DNA of 64,000 bases from Branchiostoma belcheri (GCF_001625305.1 NW_017804021.1:2525710-2589709); one strand, 5' to 3'. Shown: positions 39,213 to 49,803, numbered from the stretch's first letter. The notes: generated by a model not told the origin, from the letters alone. Program-made: numbers and translations.

Positions 39213-39515
39213 ACAGCCGGCTGCCTTTATGTTGCTCTATTTTTATGGTAGCTGCTGCAGGAAATGGCGAATGAAACAGATAACTGACGGGCAGGCCAAT
39301 GGAACCTGACAGCCCGTAATCGCGTTTCAACAACTGAAGGCTGCACAGGGAGACAGCGGGCTTTTCTTTTGGCTGTTTTCTCTCTATCTTTTTATGGGAG
39401 CTGCTCCGGGAAAAGGAGAATAAAGCAAATAAATAATGACAGTGATGCGGAAGGAACCCGACGGCTGGAAATCGTATTTACAAACTACAAGCAACACAGA
39501 AGGGTGCAGTCAGGT
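39213..39515. repeat. two-unit duplication, about 156 bp
   Basis: TGCTCTATTTTTATGGTAGC, TGCTGCAGGAAATGGCGAAT and GAACCTGACAGCCCGTAAT of the first copy match CTCTATCTTTTTATGGGAGC, TGCTCCGGGAAAAGGAGAAT and GAACCCGACGGCTGGAAAT in the second. Confidence 0.7.
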
Positions 39516-39579
39516 TGTCTCTTAACAGTGAAGAATTTCGGCTGTTTATTGGTTGCACATTTGAAGCTGGAAGTATCTT

Positions 39580-40013
39580 AGCCTGGTTACCATTCTCCAT
39601 AGGCCGGCTTGCCGCTTGTGGTTGTTTTACTGGCTCCAGCCCAGCCTTATACAATTTTTTTGGAGGCATGTTGGCATTGAAGCTGAGAAGCTGGCCTGTG
39701 TGCATGTATGCCTCTGAAACAGTCTGGCACCCAGGCTAGCATATTGGCCCTGCAGCCGAGATACTGGTCCGTGTGGGCCCTGGAAACTGTCTGGCACCCA
39801 GGCTAACATGTTGAACGTAGAGCCGAAGAGCTGGCCCGTGTACGCCCTGGAAACAGTCTGGTATCCAGGCTAGCATGTCGGCCCTGGAGCCGAAGAACAG
39901 GCCAGTGCAGGCCCTGAAAGTAACCTGGCATCCAGGCTAGCATGTTGTCCCTATTAATAAAAGCCGAGGTACTGGTCCGTGAAGGCCCAGAAAACAGCCT
40001 GGCGCCCAGGCTA
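39580..40013. repeat. TAGCCTGG-derived array 2, about 70-bp units, MITE-like ends
   Basis: Begins TAGCCTGGTTACCATTCTCC, like the family F left end. From 39725, right-end-type phrases CTGGCACCCAGGCTA, CTGGTATCCAGGCTA and CTGGCGCCCAGGCTA repeat about every 70 bases with GCCGAAGAGCTGGCCCGTG between them. The last GGCTA is at 40009-40013. One left end with five right ends suggests right-arm amplification of a foldback element. Confidence 0.8.
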
Positions 40014-40079
40014 ACACTCAGAACCGATCCAAGCCGGCGGCGCCTGTTCCCAGCATGCCAAATCAGGTCCGCCGCAATC

Positions 40080-40245
40080 ACAACCCCCGCGGGAATAGTC
40101 CGGCGTGCAGCTCGCGTGCGCGGCGCGTGTCCGGCAACACAGCCGCGCTGTTTAGGCGCGCGGGAATTGTAAGGCATGTTACTCGCGTGCGGCGCGCGTG
40201 CCCGGGAATACTGCCGCGCTGTTTGCTCGGGAACCGGCCGTGAGG
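40080..40245. repeat. GC-rich two-unit duplication, about 80 bp
   Basis: CGGGAATAGTCCGGCGTGCA with CTCGCGTGCGCGGCGCGTGT matches GCGGGAATTGTAAGGCATGT with ACTCGCGTGCGGCGCGCGTG. A further piece of the block (GTTTGCTCGGGAANCGGCCG) is at 40211 and again at 40552. Confidence 0.7.
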
Positions 40246-40316
40246 GGAACGCTAAGAGCCCGCTTACCGATTGTGAGCAGCACGCTAATGTCCCGCCAAC
40301 CGTACCGCTAGTCCCC

Positions 40317-40527
40317 CGCCCGCCCTAGCCTCTACCAGGCTTCGGGACGCGACTGGAAAGAGTAGAAATCGGCCAAATAGAGAGATAGCATGCCACGCTC
40401 CCAAAATGTTCTGCGGCAAAATGTTCTCTCCTAGCGGACCAACTCCCCCGGCATGTTATCTCTCTATTTGGCCGATTTCTGCTCTTTCCAGCCGCCTCCC
40501 GAAGCCTGGTAGAGGCTACACCCGCCC
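40317..40527. mobile_element. family A foldback MITE with 9-bp target duplication
   Basis: The element 40326-40518 runs TAGCCTCTACCAGGCTTCGG to AGCCTGGTAGAGGCTA, with pairing arms of about 70 bases. Flanks CGCCCGCCC (40317-40325) and CACCCGCCC (40519-40527) match at 8 of 9. Confidence 0.94.
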
Positions 40528-40607
40528 GTCATCACTGCTATGCTGCACACATGTTTGCTCGGGAAGCGGCCGTGAGGTGTACGCTAATGTCCCGCTCTAC
40601 GCCAGCA

Positions 40608-40697
40608 CCGATAACATGCCAGGGGAGTTTGGTCCGCTAAAGATGTACAATTTGCTACTCCCCTGACATGTTATCTCCCTATTTTGCCAAATTTATG
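40608..40697. mobile_element. family A inner-arm fragment
   Basis: GATAACATGCCAGGGGAGTT and CTCCCCTGACATGTTATCTC pair around a TTTGCTA-type loop. The outer arms and TAGCCT termini are absent. Confidence 0.8.
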
Positions 40698-40930
40698 CAA
40701 CATCCAACCTCTTATGAACCCATGAAACCCGTGTCCTGGCGGGAAACTTCGACCGATAGATTTTTCTGTACATTGTTTACATGATGGACGATTAAAAAAA
40801 CTATATCAAAGATAGCGAAAACACACGTATTAATGCACATCATGGTAATGTCTCATATAGTAATATAGGACAGTAGATGCGATGCAGTCTCTATCAGACT
40901 AACTACGCTGGCTACATATACGCGAATATT

Positions 40931-41074
40931 GGACAGGGGAGTTTGGCCGCCTTGGGGTTTGACTGGCCGCGAAAGAAACTACCTCCCCGCGGACTGACTC
41001 CCTTGGCCAATTTGATTCTCTTTTTTGCCGAATTCTACGATCCGTATTCCCGTAGAAAGGCCTGGTGGAGGCTG
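40931..41074. mobile_element. family B MITE, right part
   Basis: GTTTGGCCGCCTTGGGGTTT, CGCGAAAGAAACTACCTCCC and ATTCTACGATCCGTATTCCC, then AGGCCTGGTGGAGGCT at the right end. The left third is missing. Confidence 0.85.
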
Positions 41075-41079
41075 GATGC

Positions 41080-41645
41080 GGTGCATGTAACGCGATCGTT
41101 ATTTATGTAGATGGATCACATGTTACGTCAGTGAAGATAAAGTTAGCCGGGTCTGAAACTGAGCCGGAGTGTTACATGAAACCTGATCCGGGGGTTCCAT
41201 GTTGGCCGTAGTCTCGCGAGACTGCGCGGGATGTGATTTGTATCATGCCGCTCTCATTAACCTTCATTTAACCTTTATACTTGATATCCGGGACAGAATA
41301 GAGTCTGGATTTTTCCTCTATGATAGATAAGAGGGTAGGTATATGTGCGTGTAGATGTGCAAGTGTATCAATGAGACCGAAACGTACCAAAGTACCAAAT
41401 AACTGTGTAACTTTCACCATATTCTAGGTCATAGCACCTATCTCTAGATCATAACATACTAGTAGCTTTTTATAGAGCAGGAAAAAGATGGTTTTTATAT
41501 GCCATGATACGATACAATATTGCGCGTAATTCGCATTATAAAACAGCACCCCATAACCTATGTTGTAAAACAGATCTCATACAATAAAATGCTGAAGTCA
41601 TCAGTTTACAGAGTAGTGTCAGGGTCAGTAGAAAGACTAACTTAT
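41080..41645. other. unannotated AT-rich stretch with a TCTCGCGAGA site
   Basis: GTAGTCTCGCGAGACTGCGC at about 41210 contains the palindrome TCTCGCGAGA. No gene or repeat family was recognised in the rest. Confidence 0.45.
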
Positions 41646-41657
41646 CTGTTCCAGGAC

Positions 41658-42196
41658 TAGCCTGGGTGCCAGACTGGTGCCAGGGACAGGATACAGGCTA
41701 GCTCCTCAGCTCCAGGGCCAGCCTGGGTGCCAGACTGGTGCGAGGGACAGGATACAGGCTAGCTCCTCAGCTCCAGGGCTAGCCTGGGTGCCAGACTGGT
41801 GCCAGGGACAGGATACAGGCTAGCTCCTCAGCTCCAGGACTAGCCTGGGTGCCAGACTGTTGCCAGGGTCAGTAGAACGAAAGGCCAGCTCCTCGGCTCC
41901 AGGGCTAGCCTGGGTGCCAGACTATTGTCAGGGCCAGTGTACAGGCTAGCGCCTCGGCTCCAGGGCCAAAATGTGCCCAAAGACATTTTACTGTAGACAC
42001 CCCTCAGTTTTTCAGGGTCTAACTGGTTCCTGAGAACAGTCTAGCATCCAGACCAGTTCAATGTCTAATTGCTAAAGAGGGGCTGACTTGTAAACTAGCC
42101 CTGGGAACAGCCTGGTATCCAGGCTAGTAAAGGGTCAGGCTATAGTACATCGTCTAACTGGCGACTGGCCCTAAGAACAGTCTGGTATCCAGGCTA
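41658..42196. repeat. TAGCCTGG-derived array 3 with opposite-facing ends
   Basis: Left part: about five 75-bp units beginning TAGCCTGGGTGCCAGACTGG, each with CAGGGACAGGATACAGGCTA and GCTCCTCAGCTCCAGGGC. Right part from 42030: AACAGTCTAGCATCCAGACC, AACAGCCTGGTATCCAGGCT and AACAGTCTGGTATCCAGGCT in complement orientation. The whole block starts TAGCCTGG and ends CCAGGCTA, like one enlarged foldback element. Confidence 0.85.
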
Positions 42197-42559
42197 TGAT
42201 AGCCCATCGTTATTCCGTCCTATTGCAGGAGAAAATGGAAAACCAAGTGTTCAACAAGCTCGTCAAACGACCCTCACACCATCTCCCGCCAAAACCCGGC
42301 CGTCACCAGGGAACCGTTGCCATGGCAAAGTGGTTCCAAATCGTCCGAAACCGCTTTGAAGGCGCCGTGTGTGTGTGTGGTGTATCTATCAGGCCGTGTG
42401 TGCGTGTGCCGGGTCACTCCGCGGGACGGGCGGACGGCGATTTTCTGGTCCTTACCGCGGGAACTGCCTCGTTAGCCGCGCCCCGACAAAAGGGGTTAAA
42501 ACGCGGGGTCAGGCCGAACGGGGCAGTAATGTCTCCCGGGCGGCAGCAGTAATGTGTGC

Positions 42560-42690
42560 GGACAGGGAAGTGGGGACTAACTGTGTGTATAAAGTAGGGA
42601 AGTGGGGACTAACTGTGTGTATAAAGTAGGGAAGTGGGGACTAACTGTGTGTATAAAGTAGGGAAGTGGGGACGCATCGTCGCGCTAACT
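42560..42690 (+). repeat. 32-bp minisatellite
   Basis: GGGAAGTGGGGACTAACTGT and GTGTATAAAGTA repeated three to four times, directly before a SINE insertion. Confidence 0.9.
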
Positions 42691-42971
42691 GTGCGCCCTA
42701 CTTATTTTTTTTATTCCAACATTCTATGACCAAACATGGCGACGGCACACTCAAGTTATATCAACTTATTTTATGCCGCCACCAACACAGAGAACAAATA
42801 CAGGACAGGACAATGCTCATTTTCACCTGAGTGAAGTGAGGAAAGTCGTATAATGTGCATTTCCGAAGGACACAAGTTTGGTGGCATGTCAGGACTCGAA
42901 CCCGGGACCTCTAGGTTCCGAGTCGAGCACTCTGCCGCTACGCCACACGACCCCACTGTATGCCCTACTTA
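42688..42971 (-). mobile_element. tRNA-derived SINE with 17-bp target duplication
   Basis: SINE 42705-42954 on the minus strand: GTCGTGTGGCGTAGCGGCAG, GGTCCCGGGTTCGAGTCCTG, body, end TTGGAATAAA with a T-run on the plus strand. ACTGTGCGCCCTACTTA (42688-42704) and ACTGTATGCCCTACTTA (42955-42971) match at 15 of 17. Target duplications of this length are the mark of LINE-driven insertion. Confidence 0.95.
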
Positions 42972-43177
42972 AACTGGGAACTTGTGTAGAAAACTAACTA
43001 ACCAACGCTAACATCTTAGTAACAGTTTCCCTCCTCAAACTAGGAAGTTGTAAAGAAGTCAGTACTTTATAAAGAACAGCAACAACAACAATACTCCAGG
43101 AGATGGCTAGTAGCACTAACAGGGTCCCTCCTGGAAACTTAGAAGGAAGTCAGTATGATATAGGGAACAGCAAACAA

Positions 43178-43452
43178 ACAAGGGGTTTTAGACAAGATGG
43201 ACACATACAGCAGAAGCACCATGGGTTCAGAACCAAGGAGAGACATGCACTGTTGTTCTTCAGCTACAGTAAAAACTTTGCGTTAGACGAAAAGCATCTA
43301 CAGACTCCCACCCATTTAGCACTTTATATGTCTGTATGTCTACTCTAAAAATACTGCTGTGAAAACCAGGTTTAGCTGAGGTTTTAGACTTGATGGAGCC
43401 GTACAGCAGAAACACCGTGGGTTCAGCACCAAGGACATACATGCATTTTGTC
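43178..43452. repeat. two-unit duplication, about 195 bp offset
   Basis: GGTTTTAGACAAGATGGACA, TACAGCAGAAGCACCATGGG and TTCAGAACCAAGGAGAGACA recur as GGTTTTAGACTTGATGGAGC, TACAGCAGAAACACCGTGGG and TTCAGCACCAAGGACATACA. Confidence 0.75.
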
Positions 43453-43561
43453 TGCTTCCACTCCACCCGCCTTTAGTCCGTCCCCTGCGTGTTTCCGGCG
43501 GACATGCCTTTGTGTGAGTCCTGCCGGCTGCTTCCTGCCAGCTGATCCGACATAAACTCAC

Positions 43562-43868
43562 ACATCAATTATACATGCAGACTACACTGATTTTCCTACT
43601 CCGTGAATAGTTTCTTCACTCTTTTTACACAACCAAGTTTTAGTCAGCCGACGTTTGTGTAGATATGTGTAGATGTGTAAATATTGTACATTTGGGAATG
43701 CATCTATAGCAGCGACACCTGTGCTGCAGTGCAATGTGAACCAGTCAGAATTGCCCTGAGGAAGGTGACAGACGGTCACCAAAACGTCGGCTGAATAAAA
43801 GACTTGGTTGTGTAAAAGAAAGAGTCTCTTTACTCATCAATTATACATGCAGACAACACTGAGGAACT
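43562..43868. mobile_element. possible Penelope-like remnant with inverted ends
   Basis: ATCAATTATACATGCAGACT (about 43565) and ATCAATTATACATGCAGACA (about 43838) bracket the segment as direct repeats. Inside, TTTTTACACAACCAAGTTTT with CAGCCGACGTTTG on the left pairs with CAAAACGTCGGCTGAATAAA and CTTGGTTGTGTAAAAGA on the right. The phrase CCTGAGGAAGGTGACAGACG followed by CACCAAAACGTCGG resembles the 3' region of Penelope-like elements. Tentative. Confidence 0.5.
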
Positions 43869-44006
43869 CATGCACCTGCCGGGACGGGCTCCACCGGATT
43901 AACCCACGATTGTTGTCGGGAGAAGAAAGCAGGAGGCCCCGAGGAGGTGCCCGATGTCGCCCCGGTGTCCCATGAGGGACGGGATCTGTTGTGTAGAACG
44001 GCTATT

Positions 44007-44306
44007 GTACCCAGAATTGTGCCTATCTAGTTCCATGCCTGATTGGGTTAGGGTTAGGATCAGGCACGGTTCTGGATAGTCTCTATCGTATCCAGAACCT
44101 TGCCTGTCTAGTTCTATGTCTGAACGGGTTAGGGTTAGGATCAGGCACGGTTCTGGATAGTCTCCGCGTATTCAAGAACATAGGTTTACCCGAGGCACGG
44201 TTCTGGATACGCGTGGACTATCCAGACCCGTGCCTGAGCATGGTTCTGGATAAATCACAGTTCTGGCAAGGCCTTGGTTCTGCCTCTGGATAAAGCACTG
44301 TTCTTG
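44007..44306 (+). repeat. GAACC-hairpin element, locus 19
   Basis: Two units (loops near 44045 and 44127), then the tail (CCGCGTATTCAAGAACATAG, GGATACGCGTGGACTATCC, GCATGGTTCTGGATAAAT). It is directly followed by a family Y element. Confidence 0.92.
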
Positions 44307-44307
44307 A

Positions 44308-44502
44308 TAATCTCCAAGCAGATCCCTTTCGGTGGCAAGACAGTATCCATTAGCCAGAGAAGATCACCGGCCACCGTATCAGTATCAAATTGGCCAGAGA
44401 GGGACGTCCATGCGCGACCCAAGTTGGTGAGGGTACCGACAAAAAAACGGCCATATATAAAAAGCTAACGATCATTCCCCCACAACCTCTGCTTGGAGAG
44501 TA
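44308..44502. mobile_element. family Y foldback MITE, copy 2, enlarged
   Basis: TAATCTCCAAGCAGATCCCT to CCTCTGCTTGGAGAGTA. The interior has two copies of CAGTATC with TTAGCCAGAGAAG and TTGGCCAGAGAGG. Flanks TGTTCTTGA and GGTTCTAGG agree at 6 of 9 only. Confidence 0.8.
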
Positions 44503-44776
44503 GGTTCTAGGTACACCAGTCTCCTCCGTGTCCCAGAGGACGGGCGTCTGTTGTGTACATTTCCGGATTGCTGCGCCGTAATTGAGGCAAAACGACAAAA
44601 GGAGTTCCTGATGTTATGAGTAAATATGTCCCCAAGGACGACAAACGTGACCGGAGATTCTGTAGGTAAAACACTAAAAAAAGATAGTCTCAACTGACTA
44701 GGAGTGGGCGGTATGGAAGGGGGGGGGGGTACTGTGCGTGTTTGGGGAGGGGGTACTAGGGGCGAGGGGGTTGCCC

Positions 44777-45148
44777 AGGCACTGCTCTGGATAGTCCACG
44801 CGTATCCAGAACCGTGCCTGGGGAAATTTTACGTTCTTGGATACGCGGAGACTATCCAGTACCGTGCCTCATCCAAACCCTAACCCGTTTAGACATAGAA
44901 CTAGATAGGCACGGTTCTGGATACAATAGAGACTATCCAGAACCGTGCCTGATCCTAACCCTAACCCATTCAGGCATAGAACTAGATAGGCGCGGTTCTG
45001 GATACAATAGAGACTATCCGAAACTTTTGCCTGATCCTAACCCTAACCCATTCAGGCACAGAACTAGATATCACGGTTCTAGAGACTATCCAGAACCGTG
45101 CCTAACTCTAAGCTATTCATGTACAGAACTAGATGGCCACGGTACGAC
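44777..45148 (-). repeat. GAACC-hairpin element, locus 20
   Basis: Reverse tail (CCACGCGTATCCAGAACCGT, TTTTACGTTCTTGGATACGC), then three units with loops near 44877, 44957 and 45037 and a decayed fourth near 45105. A G-rich tract lies just before it (44716-44770). Confidence 0.92.
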
Positions 45149-45149
45149 A

Positions 45150-45690
45150 TTTTCCCATGCTAAGTTGTTCCCGACTGTTTTACATATTTCCGCCCCGCCA
45201 TCGCCAGACGCCACGCGTCATGAGAACACCAGGGCCGTATTTCCCCGTCCTTAGCGGCTCCCATATTACATTACTGGCGGAAATCCGTGTTTCTTCCTAA
45301 TCTCTTTACTTTCCGCACACAATCAAGCAGAGACGTTTTACAATCCGCGACTTGTAAAGCTTTATTACGTTACGTTTCCCCTGAGGGAGACACAAGCGGC
45401 ACTTTTGTTGGCGGGAAACAAACTCGCGTTCCATCGGGGGCCGTTCCATGTGCCGCGCGCCTCCCCCGGGGGCTGTTCTGTGCGCCGCGCGCCCTCCCCC
45501 GGGAGCCATGTGCACACATACAGGAAAACAGTCGCGCCGAAATGAAGTTATTCTCTCGGCTGATTTCCTGTTTGTGTTGTTGTAAACATGTCTGACGGGA
45601 GAGCTGGGATTACGCGAGTGTAAATGTGGAAATAACTTCATTTTATAGCGCAGCTACCTAGTACCTACATATTATGGTAAAGGTAAAACA
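45150..45690. other. unannotated, GC-rich centre with 36-bp duplication
   Basis: GTGCCGCGCGCCTCCCCCGG and GTGCGCCGCGCGCCCTCCCC form a short direct duplication near 45440-45505. Frames on both strands overlap. No gene recognised. Confidence 0.4.
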
Positions 45691-46174
45691 GTCATCCTTA
45701 AATAAGGTAACATATGATTTTACCTTAAATAATAATAATAAATATGATGTTTTTTAGTAATAAATATGGTGATTTTAATAGTAAATATGATGTTTTTTTT
45801 ACAAGTGTCTGGAACCTGTAAATTGAAGGGTTGGAACCTGTAATCTTTGGGTAAATGCGACCAAAGAACTAAAATATAACATAAATACTACCTTAAAGTT
45901 TCAACTTGATATGACGGAAGCAAAAGGCGTATTCAAAATTAAAGCGTCTTCTCTTTTAGAAGTGAAGCAACTTCTTAAGCATTGCCATTGACCTCCAAGG
46001 CATCGTTCTCCTTCTTATTGTACACTTTCTTAATCTTATAACTGTCTTGAAAGAACCATGTGTAAAGAAGACTTATTCCTATTTTTGTACGAGACGGCAC
46101 CTTGCAATGTTTTACTCAGTAAAAGGTAAAAACGCGCCTTCATTACACAACAGTTGTCTGTGGATAAATCATAG

Positions 46175-46505
46175 AGATGATCCGTCAAAATTGGATATCT
46201 TAAGATAAGTACGGTTTATACGTCAAATTGTGATTTTTACACAGTTAAACGCAAACACACGCTATAATTACAGAACAGTAAGTATGGATAAAGCATATAG
46301 CAGATCCACTAATGTTAGAGATGATCCTTCGATGTTATATATGTTGCGATAAGTACGATACAAACTACAAATTGTGATCTTTACACAGTTAAACATTATG
46401 CCATAATTACAGCACAGTAAGTATGGATAAAGCATAGAGAATGATTGAGAAAATCCGTTATTATTGTATATGTGTAGATAAGTACGGTACAAACTGCGCA
46501 GTCGA
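46175..46505. repeat. tandem repeat, about 135 bp, three units
   Basis: GAGATGATCC, GATAAGTACGGT, ACAAATTGTGATCTTTACAC, AGTTAAAC and TATGGATAAAGCATA recur in order. AT-rich. The later array at 47148 shares the ACACAGTTAAAC phrase. Confidence 0.8.
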
Positions 46506-46630
46506 ACCTTTGATCCTATCTATTACAGCAGTATGATTACAGTCATCAGAGCTCGGCTGTCTGTTTCCCTGCTGCTGACTTCTGATCCCGACATTACACA
46601 GCCTCATCAACCCTGATTTCTGCTGAATTA

Positions 46631-47092
46631 GGCCTGGGGAAGGAGATTCTGTGTTTCTCGTTCCAAAACAGACAGACCCTAGCAGAAAAACAACCGATTC
46701 TAGCCCTTATAGGGGGTTGGACTGTTAGCATTACATGGTCATTCGATCCGACATTACACAGGCTCATCAACCCTGATTTCTAAAGAATTAGGCACGGGGA
46801 AGGGAATTTTGTGTTTTGGGTTTAAACGTTATTTCATTCATTTTCGTAAATAACTTCTTATTTCAGTATATTGGGCAAAACATTGTCCCAAAGCAAAGAC
46901 AGAGACTGGCCTAGGAGACAGTACTGGTCACAAAACATTTCAGTGTTACTTTGTTCAACTGTATTTTTTGGATCACTTCAGCAAAAAGTATTTAAAAAAA
47001 AGAAAACAACGCAATTCCTACATACAAGTACCGATCTATTTTTATTATTTTTTCGGAGTAAAATCGGAAACACAACATAATTTTCATAGGCC
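46631..47092. mobile_element. element J, copy 3
   Basis: GGCCTGGGGAAGGAGATTCT to CATAATTTTCATAGGCC, with GTGTTTCTCGTTCC and GGAAACACAACATAA near the ends. The left end with its flank (ATTACACAGNCTCATCAACC) is duplicated at 46580 and 46750. Confidence 0.75.
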
Positions 47093-47147
47093 CTATGAGT
47101 GGGACGTTTCGGTGATAAAATAGATACATGAAACACACGCACTTCGC

Positions 47148-48335
47148 ATGTTACACATTTGGCCTGTTAGTCTCATTTATCAGAAGTGTCGTCACAATTA
47201 TCAGACCATATCCCTGACATTGACTTTGCTACCCGCTCACGCAGTGATCTGTCACCTTTGGTTTGTTTATGATTATAAAAAAAAATGTTTCAGAGATGAT
47301 CTTAAGACAGATCCAGCCGTTTGTCAGTTCAGTAATTTTCCAAACTAACTATCAAAAATGTCTCTAGAATAACAAGACTGTGTAAGTCAGCGCGGTTGAT
47401 TTGTTAATCCAGATGTTATAGAGGCTTGTGAACTTTGGTTTGTTCATAAGCTGGAATGAAAACATTTCGGCGATGAAAAGTCCACAGATCGTACATATAC
47501 TTCACTATAGCACAGTTAAACTGGCGGTCTTACTCATCAAGAATGCTGTTACATATTATCAAACTATATCTTTGATTTTGACCTTGGTACCCAGAAATAG
47601 CGGCTTGTGAAGTTTGATTTCTTCCTAATTGTGAACAAGAAACGTTTCGGCGATGTAAGAGCGTCTGGCTTTACATATAAAACCCAGTAAAGTACTGTGC
47701 ACACTGCACAATCAGTACTAAACTGGCGGCCTCATTTACCAAAAGTGTCGTTACAATTATCCGATGATGATGAGACCATATCTTTGTCTTGTCGAGTTTG
47801 ATTTGTCCTAATTGTGAACGAAAGCGTGTCTGTAATGAAACGGCGACTACCGTCATCATGAGAAAACAAGTATAGTCTGCATATTACACAGTTAAACTTG
47901 CTGTTTTATTAATCAAGAGAGTCGTTACAATTATCAGACCATGTCTTTGTCTTGTGAAATTTGATGTATCCGTAATTGTGAATAAAAACGTCTCTGTGAT
48001 GCGATAGTGACTAACGTTATACAAGATACCAATCATACTTTGCATATTATACAGTTAAACTGGCGTTCTGATTCATCAAGAGAGTCCTTACAATTAGTAG
48101 ACCATATGTATGTCTCGTAAAGTTCCTAATTGTGGGTAAAACGTTTCAGAGATGAAACGTAGACAAACGTTATACATAAAAAAACAAGAATACTCTGCAT
48201 ATTATACAGTTAAACTGGCGTTCTAATTCATCAAGACACGTTACAATTATCGGACCATATCTTTAATACGAACATTTGAGGCCTGTTAAAGTTGATGTGT
48301 CCATAATTGTGAATAAAAAACCTCTCCACTGACAG
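47148..48335. repeat. AT-rich tandem array, about 165-190 bp, seven units
   Basis: CACAGTTAAACTGGCGNTCT, CATCAAGAGAGTCGTTACAA, TTATCAGACCATATCTTTG, TAATTGTGAATAAAAACG and ATACTCTGCATATT recur in order seven times with drifting length. No frame is conserved and no MITE ends are seen. Confidence 0.85.
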
Positions 48336-48364
48336 ACGTAATTCGGGCGGGATCCTGTCTGCAG

Positions 48365-48450
48365 CTAGCCTCCACCAGGCACCGCGGATCGCTGAAAAAA
48401 TAGTAGAAATTGGCCGAAATAAAGGGATAGTATACCAGAGAAGATCCAGG
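48365..48450 (+). mobile_element. family A variant, left end
   Basis: TAGCCTCCACCAGGCACCGC, GGATCGCTGAAAAAATAGTA and TTGGCCGAAATAAAGGGATA match the subtype at 24.4 and 63.0 kb. The right side is lost. Confidence 0.85.
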
Positions 48451-48869
48451 GCCATAGAAGATCCAATTTGCGACCCGTGCGTCCCTTTAAATAAGATACA
48501 AAGTAGCGCTTGAAAAGATGATTGGTGCCATTGCCATATACCCCATAGCCAGGACCCCCCCCCCCCAGTCAGGACCCTACGTACCTTGTCAGGACAGAAT
48601 AACGTCGTTATGAGAGTGACAATCTGAGAGTGGCGACACTGCTCTGCATCTCAAGCATCACATTCAAAACGAAACAACAGAACAACATTGTCAGGAAGCG
48701 GGAGGACAGTAATCACATCGGGGGAACTCGGTAACGGAGTTAAAGACGCAGGAAACATCCCGACCAAAAGTCGTCCCGATCCGATACAGGAGGACTGGTT
48801 ACCCTGACCTCCCAATGTAATTAGTATTTCAACAGTACTCCTTATTAGTTTAAGCCTTTGTGTATTGAT

Positions 48870-49065
48870 GTATATACTATTAGATAATCCTGTAGATGTA
48901 ATGAGTTGACGACCCTAATTCTAATGTCCTGTCCTTATCTTATGTAGCTTGTTGTCCTTGTCTCCAGGGTTAGACCTTTAAAATGGTCTTGTAACTAGTT
49001 GGGCAGCCCTGGCTGTCTTTTGTACAGCTGAACCAACAAAATAGAAATGAAATAAATTGGTTACG
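48870..49065 (+). mobile_element. LINE 3' tail (CR1-like)
   Basis: GTTGTCCTTGTCTCCAGGGT, TGGGCAGCCCTGGCTGTCTT, TTGTACAGCTGAACC, then AAATAGAAATGAAATAAA. This is the usual layout of a CR1-type LINE 3' untranslated end with short A-rich repeats. Confidence 0.6.
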
Positions 49066-49088
49066 GTGAGGAGGTGGTGACGTAAGCG

Positions 49089-49135
49089 GGGTCAAAGGGC
49101 AGGGAGGGTCAAAGGGCAGGGTCAAAGGGCAGGGA
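49089..49135 (+). repeat. 17-bp repeat of GGGTCAAAGGGCA
   Basis: GGGTCAAAGGGCAGG is present three times. GGGTCAAAGGGCA resembles a DR1 nuclear-receptor site (two AGGTCA-like halves with one base between). It is short, so chance is quite possible. Confidence 0.6.
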
Positions 49136-49254
49136 ATCAGATCAGCTGACTCCAGCAGGAGGAAGGTTCATGGTAGAAAAAATACTCTGAAGAAATATCA
49201 TCATGAACAATTAGTATAATTGGCAACTTTGAACAATAAGGAGCTTGTACCACA

Positions 49255-49350
49255 GACTAGCTCTCTTTATTCTCTTTACTTCGATGCCCTTTATAATTAG
49301 CCCAATAGGGTAGACTTCCAGGGCCAATACAGAAATGAAAATAGGAAAAA
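49255..49350 (-). mobile_element. LINE 3' tail, second copy
   Basis: The minus strand reads TTTCTGTATTGGCCCTGGAA, GTCTACCCTATTGGGCTA and AAGTAAAGAGAATAAAGAGA, the same tail as 31731-31815. Confidence 0.65.
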
Positions 49351-49636
49351 AGAATTGGAAGCAATATTAGTCTAGTCCGTGTTGAAAGGCGGTTCAGAAC
49401 AGAATAACATTACGACTCAATGTCTTCATGGACACAAAAGAAGATTTAATCACTAATTTCATTGCAGCGGTCCTTAAAGAACCTCACGTGCACGCCAAGG
49501 AGCGGCCGTCACGACGTCTGGCTCCTCAAACACACTTAAGACAAGAAAACCTGGTTAAGTTTCCTCCCTTAAGATCATCCACAACAAACCAGCTCGCCTG
49601 TTGGTCCCTAGCCTGGCAGCCAGGTCATCTTAGGCT

Positions 49637-49803
49637 TACCAGAACCGTGCCTATCTAGTTCTATGCCTGCATGGGTTAGGGTTAGGACCAGGCACGGTTC
49701 TGGATTGTCTCCGCGTATCCAACAACGTCGTAGATGTGCCCCAGTCACGGTTCTGGATACGCGTGGACTATCCAGAACCGTACCTGAGCATAGTTCTGGC
49801 TAT
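49637..49803 (+). repeat. GAACC-hairpin element, locus 21
   Basis: One unit (loop GGGTTAGGGTTAGGACC near 49674) and the tail (CCGCGTATCCAACAACGTCG, GGATACGCGTGGACTATCC, GAGCATAGTTCTGGC). Confidence 0.92.
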
